Assembly: GCA_942491935.1 (NCBI GenBank)
Contig: CALOCZ010000055.1
Span: 124,001 to 188,000, forward strand
Source: JAGTVG01 sp942491935
GTDB taxonomy: Bacteria > Bacteroidota > Bacteroidia > Cytophagales > Cyclobacteriaceae
Direction: 5' to 3'
DNA length: 64,000 nucleotides
Made by a program: the position numbers and the translations under genes
Shown: positions 54,852-63,497 of the stretch, piece after piece
Layout of the letters: each line of letters begins with the position of its first letter
Position numbering within the stretch: position 1 is the stretch's first letter
The notes under the pieces: generated by a model
The model's input: the letters and a program-made list of their open reading frames with translations, nothing else
What the model was told of the DNA's origin: nothing
Database searches by the model: none

Positions 54852-56351
54852 TTAATTTCCAAAGAAGGTTGTAACAGAACCTTTAGGTGAATCAAATATT
54901 ATTTTACCTTCTTTCAGAGTGTGATTTCCTGATGGACTATATAATTTTGACTCATCCTCTGTAGTTTGAAAGGATTCGAAATTCGTACTTGCGGTTCCCG
55001 AAACAGCAATCGATACTTTTTTATCCTCTTCACCCCAGTTGACCACAATAAATGCATCTGCGTTTTTTGTGCCATTCGCAGAAAATGCAATCATGGCTAC
55101 CTGAGAATCCATCGACATAGTACGGGCCACTTTCATGCCTGGCTGTCCTGCCCTAGAACATTGCTTATAAAAATAATAGCCACGTCTTACATCGTATGAT
55201 CCGTCTTCACGTACTGTGAATGCAGATCCTGGATTTGGATCGCCGCCTACCCATAGTGGTGGGCGTTGTATACCTGACCATGGAATGATGCCATTGACTT
55301 TTGATGTATAAATATTTCCATGCATTTCTTTTATATTCTTGGCATCCATGTTGCTCCAGCTCGTAGAGGTCACCCATGCTTTAAGCATTGGACGCTTTTC
55401 ACGGAGCAGGTCAATTCCTTCAGACGTATGTGGACCAAACCAACGGTTCCTGTATCCTCCGCTATAAAATCCATGTGATGTGATCAAGCCAAGTTTCTGA
55501 AGCGCTTCTTCATCCCTGTAAAGGGCATCAGCATATCCCCAGGTGGAGAATCTGTACCAATTAGTAGGTTCGCCATTCGTAATACCAATCATTCCAAGTC
55601 CCTGGGCATCCATTTTATCCCTCATGGCTTTAACAAATTCTGTTACCAGCTCAGGCGGCCAGTACATGTTATAATCATGCCCTTCACCTATGTTTCCGTG
55701 GCTGCCATCAGCAGGCCATCTCCACCAGTCTTCCCCTTCGTTGTGCAGTGAGATATATTTTAAAGGAAATCCTTCTTCATTTCTCAGGTATTTTGCCCAA
55801 TCAATCAGATAATTGCATAGTTCGTCTTTCATTTCCGGATCAAAATCCCGGCCACGCAGGAATTTTTGTTTAGTTGCCCAGGGTGGGGGGCCGTATAAGG
55901 TAGTGATTATCTCAAGGTCTGCACCTCTTGCTCGTGTGATTTTTAACCCCTCCCTGACGAAATAACGCATATTTGCGGTGGTTTTTTGATGATCAAATGG
56001 GCCACCAGGCGTATCCTGATGCCAGGAATCATAGAACATTTTAACCAGGCCAACTTTGAGGCCATCTTCTCCAAAGATCATGTTCACGATCTCCATTTTT
56101 TCATTTTCCTCAAGCAGGCTGAAACCGCCATATTCCTGTGGATCTTCATCGTAATCCATAGTTTGTGCAGTTTCCACATAATTAAAACCAAATCCATCCC
56201 AGTCCCTTATGGTTTCATCAAAATGGACTTCTGTCCGAATAGCGGTGAAATCTTCTGCCTGAGCTAATAAATCATAATTAAAAAGAAATATATTTCCTGT
56301 AGAAAATAGACTGACAAATGCCAGGAAACAAAAGCGCTTGTAGTTCTTCAT
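54852..56351 (-). CDS. GH30-like exported glycosidase
   Basis: 499 residues; the signal peptide ends near DLLAQ. A clan GH-A-type TIM barrel begins DWDGFGFNYVETAQTMDYD. It contains ITTLYGPPPWATKQKFLRGR and the likely acid/base Glu in SLHNEGEDWWRWP. The expected nucleophile strand reads AWVTSTSWSNMD, without Glu. A C-terminal beta-sandwich with DAFIVVNWGEEDKKVSIAV closes the protein. It is a tandem paralogue of the downstream gene. It lies 61 bases after the amidohydrolase gene in the TRAP operon, so it probably supplies the sugar acid that is then imported. Confidence 0.78.
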   Translation of the reverse strand: MKNYKRFCFLAFVSLFSTGNIFLFNYDLLAQAEDFTAIRTEVHFDETIRDWDGFGFNYVETAQTMDYDEDPQEYGGFSLLEENEKMEIVNMIFGEDGLKVGLVKMFYDSWHQDTPGGPFDHQKTTANMRYFVREGLKITRARGADLEIITTLYGPPPWATKQKFLRGRDFDPEMKDELCNYLIDWAKYLRNEEGFPLKYISLHNEGEDWWRWPADGSHGNIGEGHDYNMYWPPELVTEFVKAMRDKMDAQGLGMIGITNGEPTNWYRFSTWGYADALYRDEEALQKLGLITSHGFYSGGYRNRWFGPHTSEGIDLLREKRPMLKAWVTSTSWSNMDAKNIKEMHGNIYTSKVNGIIPWSGIQRPPLWVGGDPNPGSAFTVREDGSYDVRRGYYFYKQCSRAGQPGMKVARTMSMDSQVAMIAFSANGTKNADAFIVVNWGEEDKKVSIAVSGTASTNFESFQTTEDESKLYSPSGNHTLKEGKIIFDSPKGSVTTFFGN

Positions 56352-56412
56352 ATTAGTAAGAATAAAAAAATAATTAATGAATCATTACCAAATCACCTCC
56401 AATATAGGAAAA

Positions 56413-57435
56413 TTAATTTTCAAATAACTGGGGGAATTTTATTTTATATCCATCAATAATTAATTCTGCCAGGTTCCGTCCCATAAAATTTTGCTGCATG
56501 TCTTCATTGAAAGCTTCAGGATTATTCCTGACCCGATTATCCGTATGTTCTCCGCTGTTCTGAAGACTTTTAAACATCATCCTGTAGCCCCCATAATTCC
56601 AGGTTTGTCTTCCATAGGGTGCATCACTCGCGCAGGCTATATTTTTACTGAATGGTTTTCCCTCAAGGGTATATGTAATAAAATCACTTTCTATGTGGGT
56701 GTCTCTTTTTGCGCTTTGGACGAAAAACAGATTAGGGTATTTCAATCCCAGTTCCCTGGTTTGGTTATAGAGTTCCTCTCCTTCATTGTAACTGGCACCA
56801 CCACCTCCCATGTGAATGCCGATAATTCTTGTATCCGGGAAAGACCGTGCGATTTTTTCCAGTCCTGATGCTGGTGTATAGGGTGTGTCAGCGCCATAAT
56901 GAAAGGCAGCAATTCCCTTGTTTTTTGAGATTTTATCGACAATGGTGATTACTTCCTCACTGTCTATCGGGAAAGCATTTTGTGCTGGATTCATTTTTAC
57001 AACAAGGAATCCGAATTCATCCATAAATACATCTACGATCTTTAATGCATTATCCAATCCGAGTGCCTTTGGATCAGTCCAGCCAGCTGGAATGAATTTC
57101 TCGGGATAGCTCTGACCAAGCTTATAAATATATTCGTTGGCCAGGAGAAGCCGATTGTAGTTTTCATTTTGATCTGTGGTATAGGGTGTTGCAGCAGGAT
57201 TTTGCCAAATCAAGGCCATATCCACGCCAGCCATTTTCATTTCCCTTAAAAGATCATCTCCTGAAATAGGCCTACCATGATAATAATTCGGAGTCCTAGT
57301 GTATTTGTCAAGGAGACTGCCTGATAAAAGCTCAAGATCAGTAGGATGCGTATCTGCATCTATTGTTAGGTGATTTTTGTTTTTTGTTAGGAAGTTGACC
57401 TGACGAACTATACGTTCGATAACATCAGCAATCAT
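56413..57435 (-). CDS. Amidohydrolase family (amidohydrolase 2) protein
   Basis: 340 residues, no signal peptide. The TIM-barrel metal hydrolase pattern is present: TIDADTHPTDLE near the N-terminus, MAGVDMALIWQNP, GIAAFHYGADTPYTP (His ligand), RIIGIHMGGGG (His) and NIACASDAPYG (Asp). Amidohydrolase 2 members include lactonases and decarboxylases, which would suit sugar-acid metabolism after TRAP import. It lies 10 bases downstream of the binding-protein gene in the same operon. Reaction not determined. Confidence 0.87.
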   Translation of the reverse strand: MIADVIERIVRQVNFLTKNKNHLTIDADTHPTDLELLSGSLLDKYTRTPNYYHGRPISGDDLLREMKMAGVDMALIWQNPAATPYTTDQNENYNRLLLANEYIYKLGQSYPEKFIPAGWTDPKALGLDNALKIVDVFMDEFGFLVVKMNPAQNAFPIDSEEVITIVDKISKNKGIAAFHYGADTPYTPASGLEKIARSFPDTRIIGIHMGGGGASYNEGEELYNQTRELGLKYPNLFFVQSAKRDTHIESDFITYTLEGKPFSKNIACASDAPYGRQTWNYGGYRMMFKSLQNSGEHTDNRVRNNPEAFNEDMQQNFMGRNLAELIIDGYKIKFPQLFEN

Positions 57436-57445
57436 ATAGAGGTTT

Positions 57446-58417
57446 TTAATATTGGTAAACTGTACTCTTCTCTAAGAATTCTTTATCCGGTTTTATGTTT
57501 ATTATATCAGCTAAAGTAGGATTAAACCAGATCTGAGTCTGTTTGTTCTTAGCCTGAGGTATAGTAGCTGGGTCTTTGCCTTCCAAAATGCTAATAGCTG
57601 TTTCAGCAGCCCAGACCCCCTGCTCTGATTGAACTTTTGTTAATCCAAATACACAATATGGCATCATGAAATCATCACAGGACATCACAGGTTTTTGAAT
57701 ATTTTCTTTAATAAAAATAATGGCTTGCTCATCGTCCCAATCCGATATGGCACCATTTGTAGGAATATATACAAGGTCACTCGATTCGTTACCTTCAAGG
57801 AATCCTTTTTTCCAGGCATCGAAATCTTCAACAAGTTTATAATGTAGATCAAGATCCAGGGCATCACAAATTTCAGCAATATATTCTATGTTTTTTTGTT
57901 CTGAATTTGAGTTTTCTGATAGAACATACACATTTTGGATCTCAGGATGGAATGTCTTCGTTAATTCAATGCCTTGTTCAAAAGGAAGAACCTCCAGCAT
58001 CCCTGTAATATGGCTTTCTGGAAGATCGTACTGGTCTGCGGTCCAGTTGACACCACAATACACAACAGGAGTGGGGACATCCTTTAAATAAGCACTTACA
58101 ACATAAGCTACGGCGTTATCATCTGATGCAATAATCAGGTCCGGGGATTTTTGTTTTATGGAATTAGCAATTTGCCGGGAGATCCTTTCTATATATTCAG
58201 GCTCCAGATTTCGTTTGGTATCCATATAAATTACTTCCAGATCAATTTCTTTCCCCTCAAGCGTTTCAAATATTCCACGCGCAATGTCATCACTGGATCC
58301 GTATCCCTCATGATAAGAGTTGATATATAAAATACTTTTTTTTGCTGGAGGCTGAGAACATCCTGCAATCAGCAAAACCAAAATCAAATACGTAAAGAAT
58401 TTATAAAATCTTTTCAT
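57446..58417 (-). CDS. ABC-type periplasmic binding protein (ABC_sub_bind family), lipoprotein
   Basis: 323 residues from the ATG at 58417; a TTG at 58435 would extend before the signal. The lipobox is LIAGC. The two-lobe fold shows ILYINSYHEGYGSSDDIARG, PDLIIASDDNAVAYVVSAYL, VVYCGVNWTADQYDLP and FGLTKVQSEQGVWAAETA, typical of the TrpX-like/ABC_sub_bind family. No ABC permease or ATPase is present; it sits inside a TRAP operon, 10 bases after dctP. It may serve as an extra binding protein or a sensor input. Confidence 0.85.
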   Translation of the reverse strand: MKRFYKFFTYLILVLLIAGCSQPPAKKSILYINSYHEGYGSSDDIARGIFETLEGKEIDLEVIYMDTKRNLEPEYIERISRQIANSIKQKSPDLIIASDDNAVAYVVSAYLKDVPTPVVYCGVNWTADQYDLPESHITGMLEVLPFEQGIELTKTFHPEIQNVYVLSENSNSEQKNIEYIAEICDALDLDLHYKLVEDFDAWKKGFLEGNESSDLVYIPTNGAISDWDDEQAIIFIKENIQKPVMSCDDFMMPYCVFGLTKVQSEQGVWAAETAISILEGKDPATIPQAKNKQTQIWFNPTLADIINIKPDKEFLEKSTVYQY

Positions 58418-58427
58418 ACCATTGAAA

Positions 58428-59402
58428 TTAATCAATATTTCTTATAGCCTGAACAATTCGCCTGGCATTTTCACCTAAAATTTTATACATTTCTTCATAA
58501 GCTGGTTCAGAAGCAAGTGCAAATTCCTCCTGATCAGGATATGTGAAGTTCACTCCTTCGCTTTTCATTTTTTCCTCAAGCTCCATATCCAGTTTTTTCA
58601 TATATTCAAGCTGCCACTTAGTGGATTGTTCAACACAATCGACTATTAATTCCCTATCTGCCTTCTCTAATCTGTCCCATAGACGTTTGCTTGCAGTAAT
58701 ATAAACACTATTGTAGATATGTTGAGTTTTTGCAATGAATTTTTGTGATTCATATAATCGCCCGAACCAGATGTTTTGTAAGGGATTTTCCTGTCCGTCA
58801 GCTACGCCCTGAATGAGAGCAGTATATAGTTCGGAGAAACTCAATGGAGTTGGTATTCCTCCAAAAGCCTTGATGGTTTGAATCTGGGCTGGATTTTCAG
58901 GGGTTCTGATCTTTAATCCGGCCAGGTCCGATGGGTGGTTGATAGGTTTATTGGAGGTTGATATGTTCCTAAACCCATTTTCATAAAAACCAATAAGAAC
59001 GATACCATTATCTTCAAGGCTTGAGGCCACATCTTTCATTATCGGGCCTTTATTAACCATAAACGCATGATCCCGGTTTCTATAAAGATATGGCATCTCA
59101 AACAGTGTAAATAAAGGCTCATATGTATTTAGTATCCCACTGAGACAGATATCCAGACTGCCTATAGTGAGCATTTCCTGCATTTCTTTTTCACTACCTA
59201 TCTGAGAACTATGGAATATTTTGACTTTTAGTTTTCCATTACTTCTATCTTCAAGACATTTTCTGAAATATTCCAGGGCCTGAGAGAATGAATGACTTTT
59301 TCCATGTGTCAGCCCAACGGTGATAATATTGGATTTTTGTTCAGGCCTGCAACCATTCATAATCCCTGCTACGACAATCAATATGGTCAGAAATGTCCTC
59401 AC
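58428..59402 (-). CDS. dctP: TRAP transporter solute-binding protein DctP
   Basis: 324 residues from a GTG start overlapping the dctM stop by one base. The lipobox-like MNGC suggests a lipid-anchored binding protein. The DctP family core has LGLTHGKSHSFSQALEYF-type opening strands, the carboxylate-binding Arg in LAGLKIRTPENP, FGGIPTPLSFSELYTALIQG and VADGQENPLQNI. It binds a carboxylated solute such as a uronate and delivers it to DctQM. The neighbouring amidohydrolase and glycosidases favour a sugar acid (inference). Confidence 0.92.
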   Translation of the reverse strand: MRTFLTILIVVAGIMNGCRPEQKSNIITVGLTHGKSHSFSQALEYFRKCLEDRSNGKLKVKIFHSSQIGSEKEMQEMLTIGSLDICLSGILNTYEPLFTLFEMPYLYRNRDHAFMVNKGPIMKDVASSLEDNGIVLIGFYENGFRNISTSNKPINHPSDLAGLKIRTPENPAQIQTIKAFGGIPTPLSFSELYTALIQGVADGQENPLQNIWFGRLYESQKFIAKTQHIYNSVYITASKRLWDRLEKADRELIVDCVEQSTKWQLEYMKKLDMELEEKMKSEGVNFTYPDQEEFALASEPAYEEMYKILGENARRIVQAIRNID

Positions 59403-60679
59403 TATTTCATGATTAAGTTTGGCAAATAGGTTGATAAAACAGGTATATATGTAATTATAAGTAATATTAAAATCAATGGTATCAGAAATACAAGGATTGA
59501 TCTCATTAATACCTCCACTTTTAATCCACTAATGTGTGACATAACGAACAAACAAACGCCAATAGGGGGTGTGGCCACTCCAATCATCAGGTTCACAACC
59601 ATTATTACTCCGAAATGGATTGGATCAATATTTAGAGACATAGCCAGTGGATATAGAATCGGTGTGAATATAATCAATACTACACCGGCTTCCATGATAG
59701 CCCCGAATACTAATAGAAGAATATTGATCATGAATAGTACAGCGTATGGGTTCGATGTGAATGCAGTTACAAATCCGGTTATTCTTTCTCCGGCAGATTC
59801 AATTGTTAATACGTAGGAAAATGAAGCTGTTGTAGAAATGATGAAAGTGACCACAGATGTTGTGATCATAGTATCCACAAAGATCTGTGGCAGGTGTTTT
59901 AATTTTATCGTCTTATAAACAAAAAAACTAATGATCAGGGCATATGCTACTGCTACGGCAGCTGCTTCAGTCGGTGTAAAAATACCAGTGGCAATCCCGC
60001 CGAGCATTATGACCGGCATTAGGAGGGGCAGTATAGCCTCTTTAAAAGCAATAATGAACTCTTTCAGGCTCTTTCTTCTGTCGGTCGGATAGTTTCGCAA
60101 TGCACTAACAATATATATGGTGATCATAAGAGCAAAAGCCAGTAATACACCCGGGATGATCCCTGCCAGAAAAAGCTTCCCGACTGAGTTTTCTGTTATG
60201 GCTGCATACAGTATGAAAGGTATGCTTGGGGGAATTACCGGTCCGAGTACAGAAGCAGCAATTATCACAGAAGAAGAAAATTTACTGTCAAATCCATTTT
60301 CTTTCATCGCTTTCAACTCAATTTCTCCAAGCCCTCCAACCGCCGCGACAGCCGAACCTGACATCCAGGCAAAAATTATGCTGGCCACTACATTTGCATG
60401 AGCCAGACCTCCTTTAATACCACCTACCAACACCCTGGCAAAATTAAAAATACGGTCAGTAATGCCGCCTGCATTCATCAGTTTACCTGCAAGAAGGAAC
60501 AGTGGGATAGCCAGGAAGACATAAGAATCGATACCATTAACCATTTTATGGGGTACTGCTGCCAGAGAGATGTCGCTGAAAAACCAGATAGCAAGAATCG
60601 TAGCAAATCCCAAAGATATTGCCACCGGCACTCTGAATATTGCGAGTATTATGAATCCTATTATAAGAACATATAGCAT
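59402..60679 (-). CDS. dctM: TRAP transporter large permease DctM
   Basis: 425 residues, about 12 membrane helices, full length. Family motifs are SYVFLAIPLFLLAGKLMNAG, GGIKGGLAHANVVASIIFAW, GSAVAAVGGLGEIELKAMK, VLGPVIPPSIPFILYA, TPTEAAAVAVAYAL and the closing MVVNLMIGVATPPIGVCLFV. It forms the Na+-driven translocation subunit with DctQ. Start and stop overlap the neighbours by one base each, so translation is coupled. Confidence 0.95.
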   Translation of the reverse strand: MLYVLIIGFIILAIFRVPVAISLGFATILAIWFFSDISLAAVPHKMVNGIDSYVFLAIPLFLLAGKLMNAGGITDRIFNFARVLVGGIKGGLAHANVVASIIFAWMSGSAVAAVGGLGEIELKAMKENGFDSKFSSSVIIAASVLGPVIPPSIPFILYAAITENSVGKLFLAGIIPGVLLAFALMITIYIVSALRNYPTDRRKSLKEFIIAFKEAILPLLMPVIMLGGIATGIFTPTEAAAVAVAYALIISFFVYKTIKLKHLPQIFVDTMITTSVVTFIISTTASFSYVLTIESAGERITGFVTAFTSNPYAVLFMINILLLVFGAIMEAGVVLIIFTPILYPLAMSLNIDPIHFGVIMVVNLMIGVATPPIGVCLFVMSHISGLKVEVLMRSILVFLIPLILILLIITYIPVLSTYLPNLIMK

Positions 60680-61224
60680 TATACTAACCTGGTTTTAGTT
60701 TGGAAATCTTCTTCAAGGAATTCAATGCTGAAAAGAAACATTAAAAGAGAAGTAATTGGGACCGGTATATAAAGCCATGATTGTGAGATACCCAATATCG
60801 GTAACTCTGTATTCCATATTAATATTACCACATCAATGGACCATACAGTGATCAAAGCAAAAAATAAAATGGATAAGATGTTGATCGCAATTGAAATCCA
60901 TTTTTTTGCGCTTTCAGAAAACTTATCATATATAAAAGAGATGACGATATGACCCTTTTTATAATAAGTAATCCCCGCAGCCAGGAAGCATGCCCATACA
61001 AAAAATATCCTGCTTAGTTCGATGGATGCAATGAAGGGGGTTTTCAGTACATATCTAGTAAACACGTTGATACATACCATTAGAAAGAAAGTGATGGCTG
61101 AAAAGGCAGTTGCCCAGTATAATGCTTTGTAAGAAAAATTGTTGAACTTTTTAATCAATCTATAAGATATTAAAAAATATTTCCTGCCAAATATATGGGG
61201 AATATTGGAAATTTTGAAATCCAA
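60679..61224 (-). CDS. dctQ: TRAP transporter small permease DctQ
   Basis: 181 residues with four membrane helices. Typical motifs are FFLMVCINVFTRYVLKTPF, EL at the start of TM2 (ASIELSRIFFVWACFLAAGI) and KKGHIVISF. The annotated start is TTG, since no ATG precedes the first helix; a slightly later non-ATG start is possible. It is the first gene of the eight-gene minus-strand operon, with a 243-base divergent spacer upstream. Confidence 0.9.
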   Translation of the reverse strand: MDFKISNIPHIFGRKYFLISYRLIKKFNNFSYKALYWATAFSAITFFLMVCINVFTRYVLKTPFIASIELSRIFFVWACFLAAGITYYKKGHIVISFIYDKFSESAKKWISIAINILSILFFALITVWSIDVVILIWNTELPILGISQSWLYIPVPITSLLMFLFSIEFLEEDFQTKTRLV

Positions 61225-61468
61225 TAGTAGTCACCAACAGGTTTTGCGCATTTTTTAAGTTTTCGGGATGAAATATAGCGTAAATAGTATTTGGGATGAG
61301 GTAGTAATACGCGGATCATATTGTGGATTTCATTGGGCCTATAAACCTAATTCTATGTTGAGGATTCCTTTAACAGATTAATTTGTGAAATATTTGTTTT
61401 ATACTTATTTTTCATAGCTTAAAGAAAGCCACCTGATTTTTACTTAATTTTTTAATTAGAAAAATATT

Positions 61469-62383
61469 ATGATCAACCGCAGGAAAGCAATATCGAACAT
61501 CGCCCTGATCACATCTTCATCAATGTTTACAAATGCCTGCTCATCACAGGGGAAAACACCGGAGGGGAATTTTCGGTATTGCCTGAACACAAGCACCATA
61601 AGCGGGAAAAATCCCGGAATATTAAAGTATATAGAAATAGCCTCCGAAGCTGGATACGATGGCATTGAGGTTTGGATAAGGGACATTAAGGCCTTCCTGG
61701 ATGAAGGCCATTCTATTGAAGAACTGAAAAAGTTCATTGAGGATCATGGAATTTCTGTAGAAAATGCAATTGGTTTTGCTCCATGGATCAGCGGAGGTAG
61801 TTCGGGAATGGAACAAATGAAAGAGGAAATGGAAATACTTGCTTCGATAGGGGGTAAGCGAATAGCAGCTCCACCGGCAGGTGTTCCGACAGATCAACCC
61901 CTGGATTTTTTTATGGCCGGTGAAAAATATGCTGAAATCCTGGAACTTGGTAGAAGCACCGGAGTAATGCCGCAACTTGAATTTTGGGGAGCTTCCCCGG
62001 TTATGTGGCATATAGGACAGGCCTTGACAGTGGCCGCCTCAGCCAATGACCCGGATGTGCGACTTCTTCCGGATGTATATCATATGTTTCGAGGTGGATC
62101 TGGTTTTGATAGTCTGAAAATGCTGAATGGAAGTGTAATCGAGATTTTCCATATGAATGACTATGTGGGTACTATACCTCGTCTTGAACAAACCGATGCG
62201 GATAGAGTATATCCCGGGGATGGTGTTGGTCCGGTTAAGCAGGTTCTGCGTGACCTAAAAAAAATGGGCGGAGTGAAAGTTCTTTCACTCGAACTTTTCA
62301 ATAGGAAATATTGGGAGGAAGATCCTCTTCTTGTGGCCAAAACAGGACTTGATAAGATGAGATCTTTAGCAAATAGTGATTAA
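61469..62383 (+). CDS. Exported sugar phosphate isomerase/epimerase family protein
   Basis: 304 residues. The N-terminus has a twin-arginine-like NRRKAISN and a hydrophobic stretch ending TNACSS, so export as a lipoprotein or Tat substrate is likely. The TIM barrel shows YDGIEVWIRDIKAF, GMEQMKEEMEILASIGGKRI, PQLEFWGA (Glu), LLPDVYHMFRGG (Asp), EIFHMNDYVG (His) and LSLELFNRKYWE (Glu). It is transcribed divergently from the TRAP operon and probably acts on the same sugar acid pathway. Confidence 0.88.
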   Translation: MINRRKAISNIALITSSSMFTNACSSQGKTPEGNFRYCLNTSTISGKNPGILKYIEIASEAGYDGIEVWIRDIKAFLDEGHSIEELKKFIEDHGISVENAIGFAPWISGGSSGMEQMKEEMEILASIGGKRIAAPPAGVPTDQPLDFFMAGEKYAEILELGRSTGVMPQLEFWGASPVMWHIGQALTVAASANDPDVRLLPDVYHMFRGGSGFDSLKMLNGSVIEIFHMNDYVGTIPRLEQTDADRVYPGDGVGPVKQVLRDLKKMGGVKVLSLELFNRKYWEEDPLLVAKTGLDKMRSLANSD

Positions 62384-62389
62384 TCCAAA

Positions 62390-62404
62390 TCCTAATGATT
62401 AGGA
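62390..62404. terminator. Short palindrome between convergent genes
   Basis: TCCTAAT and ATTAGGA form a perfect 7-bp inverted repeat around a single G, six bases past the isomerase stop. The loop is too short for a classic hairpin and the T run is lacking, so a terminator role is uncertain. Confidence 0.25.
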
Positions 62405-62468
62405 AAAGGAATAATTATTGTATGCGGTAGTACCTGATTATTTAATGCTTTAAAAAAAATCTTCCAGC

Positions 62469-63203
62469 TCAATTCATTTTTCTGATTCTGACCTGAATTT
62501 CTTTGTGGTTCTCCAATAATTTTACCAACTCATCGGTATCCGTATTGCCGAAATGATATGGATAAAGGATCTTTGGGTTTAGCCTGAGTGCCGCATCTGC
62601 AACCATTTCAGGAGTCATTGTATAGGGGAGGTTCATTGGCAGAAAAGCAACATCCACCTGGGGTATATCATCCATTTCAGGGAAATTTTCTGTATCGCCA
62701 GCAACATATACCTTAATGTCAGAAAAGGTCATTACATATCCATTCCCCTCGCCTTTAGGATGATAAGGGCTTCCATTATCTCTTTTGTGTACAAGATTAT
62801 AGGCGGGTACTGCCAGGATCTCAATGGCTTTAACATTTCGTTTGTCCCAGTTTTTCATTATAATTCCCCCGTCAAGTTCCTGTGAAACCTTCTCGGTTAC
62901 GATAATTTCCGTATCGGATTTACTAATAAGGTCAATGGCTTCCTTGTTCAGATGATCACCATGCTGATGAGTGATCAGAATGATGTCTGCATCCGGTAAA
63001 TTTGAATAATCTGCATAACTGCTCACAGGGTCAATATGGATTATAAGATCATTGAAATTAAACATCATAGTGCCATGTCCGATGAAGGTGATTTCCAGAG
63101 CACCACCGGAGTTTTTGATTATATCTTTCTCAAAACTATCCTGAGCATTGGAGAATGTCCATAAAAAGATAAAGAGGAGGGTAAAAATTTTAAACTTTTT
63201 CAT
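62469..63203 (-). CDS. MBL-fold metallo-hydrolase, exported
   Basis: 244 residues with a signal peptide ending FSNAQ. The UlaG-like beta-lactamase fold begins LEITFIGHGTMMFNFNDLII, with the metal-binding signature THQHGDHLNK (HxHxDH), a later VYVAGDTENFPEM (Asp) and LYPYHFGNTDTDEL (His). Related cytoplasmic enzymes hydrolyse lactones such as L-ascorbate-6-phosphate; here the signal peptide implies periplasmic action. It is single and convergent with the isomerase gene. Confidence 0.88.
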   Translation of the reverse strand: MKKFKIFTLLFIFLWTFSNAQDSFEKDIIKNSGGALEITFIGHGTMMFNFNDLIIHIDPVSSYADYSNLPDADIILITHQHGDHLNKEAIDLISKSDTEIIVTEKVSQELDGGIIMKNWDKRNVKAIEILAVPAYNLVHKRDNGSPYHPKGEGNGYVMTFSDIKVYVAGDTENFPEMDDIPQVDVAFLPMNLPYTMTPEMVADAALRLNPKILYPYHFGNTDTDELVKLLENHKEIQVRIRKMN

Positions 63204-63497
63204 GATAATAAATGTATTGTGATTTTATGGATCAATTATATTCTAATATACGATTTTGTCTTGTGATATTTATATTTCTATGAAGCCAGCTATTGCAGGA
63301 TGCATAAAAATAATCAAATATGCCTAAGGTCAACTCTTTTAATATCTCATAAATATTTTGTAAATATCTTTTACCTAAGGATAGACCTGATCACCTAAAT
63401 TTCATTTTTTGAATCTTAAATAAACCATAAGAGATAAGATTAAATATCTCTTTAAGTATAAAGTTAATTTTCGCCAGGCTGTTATGGAAATAATATA

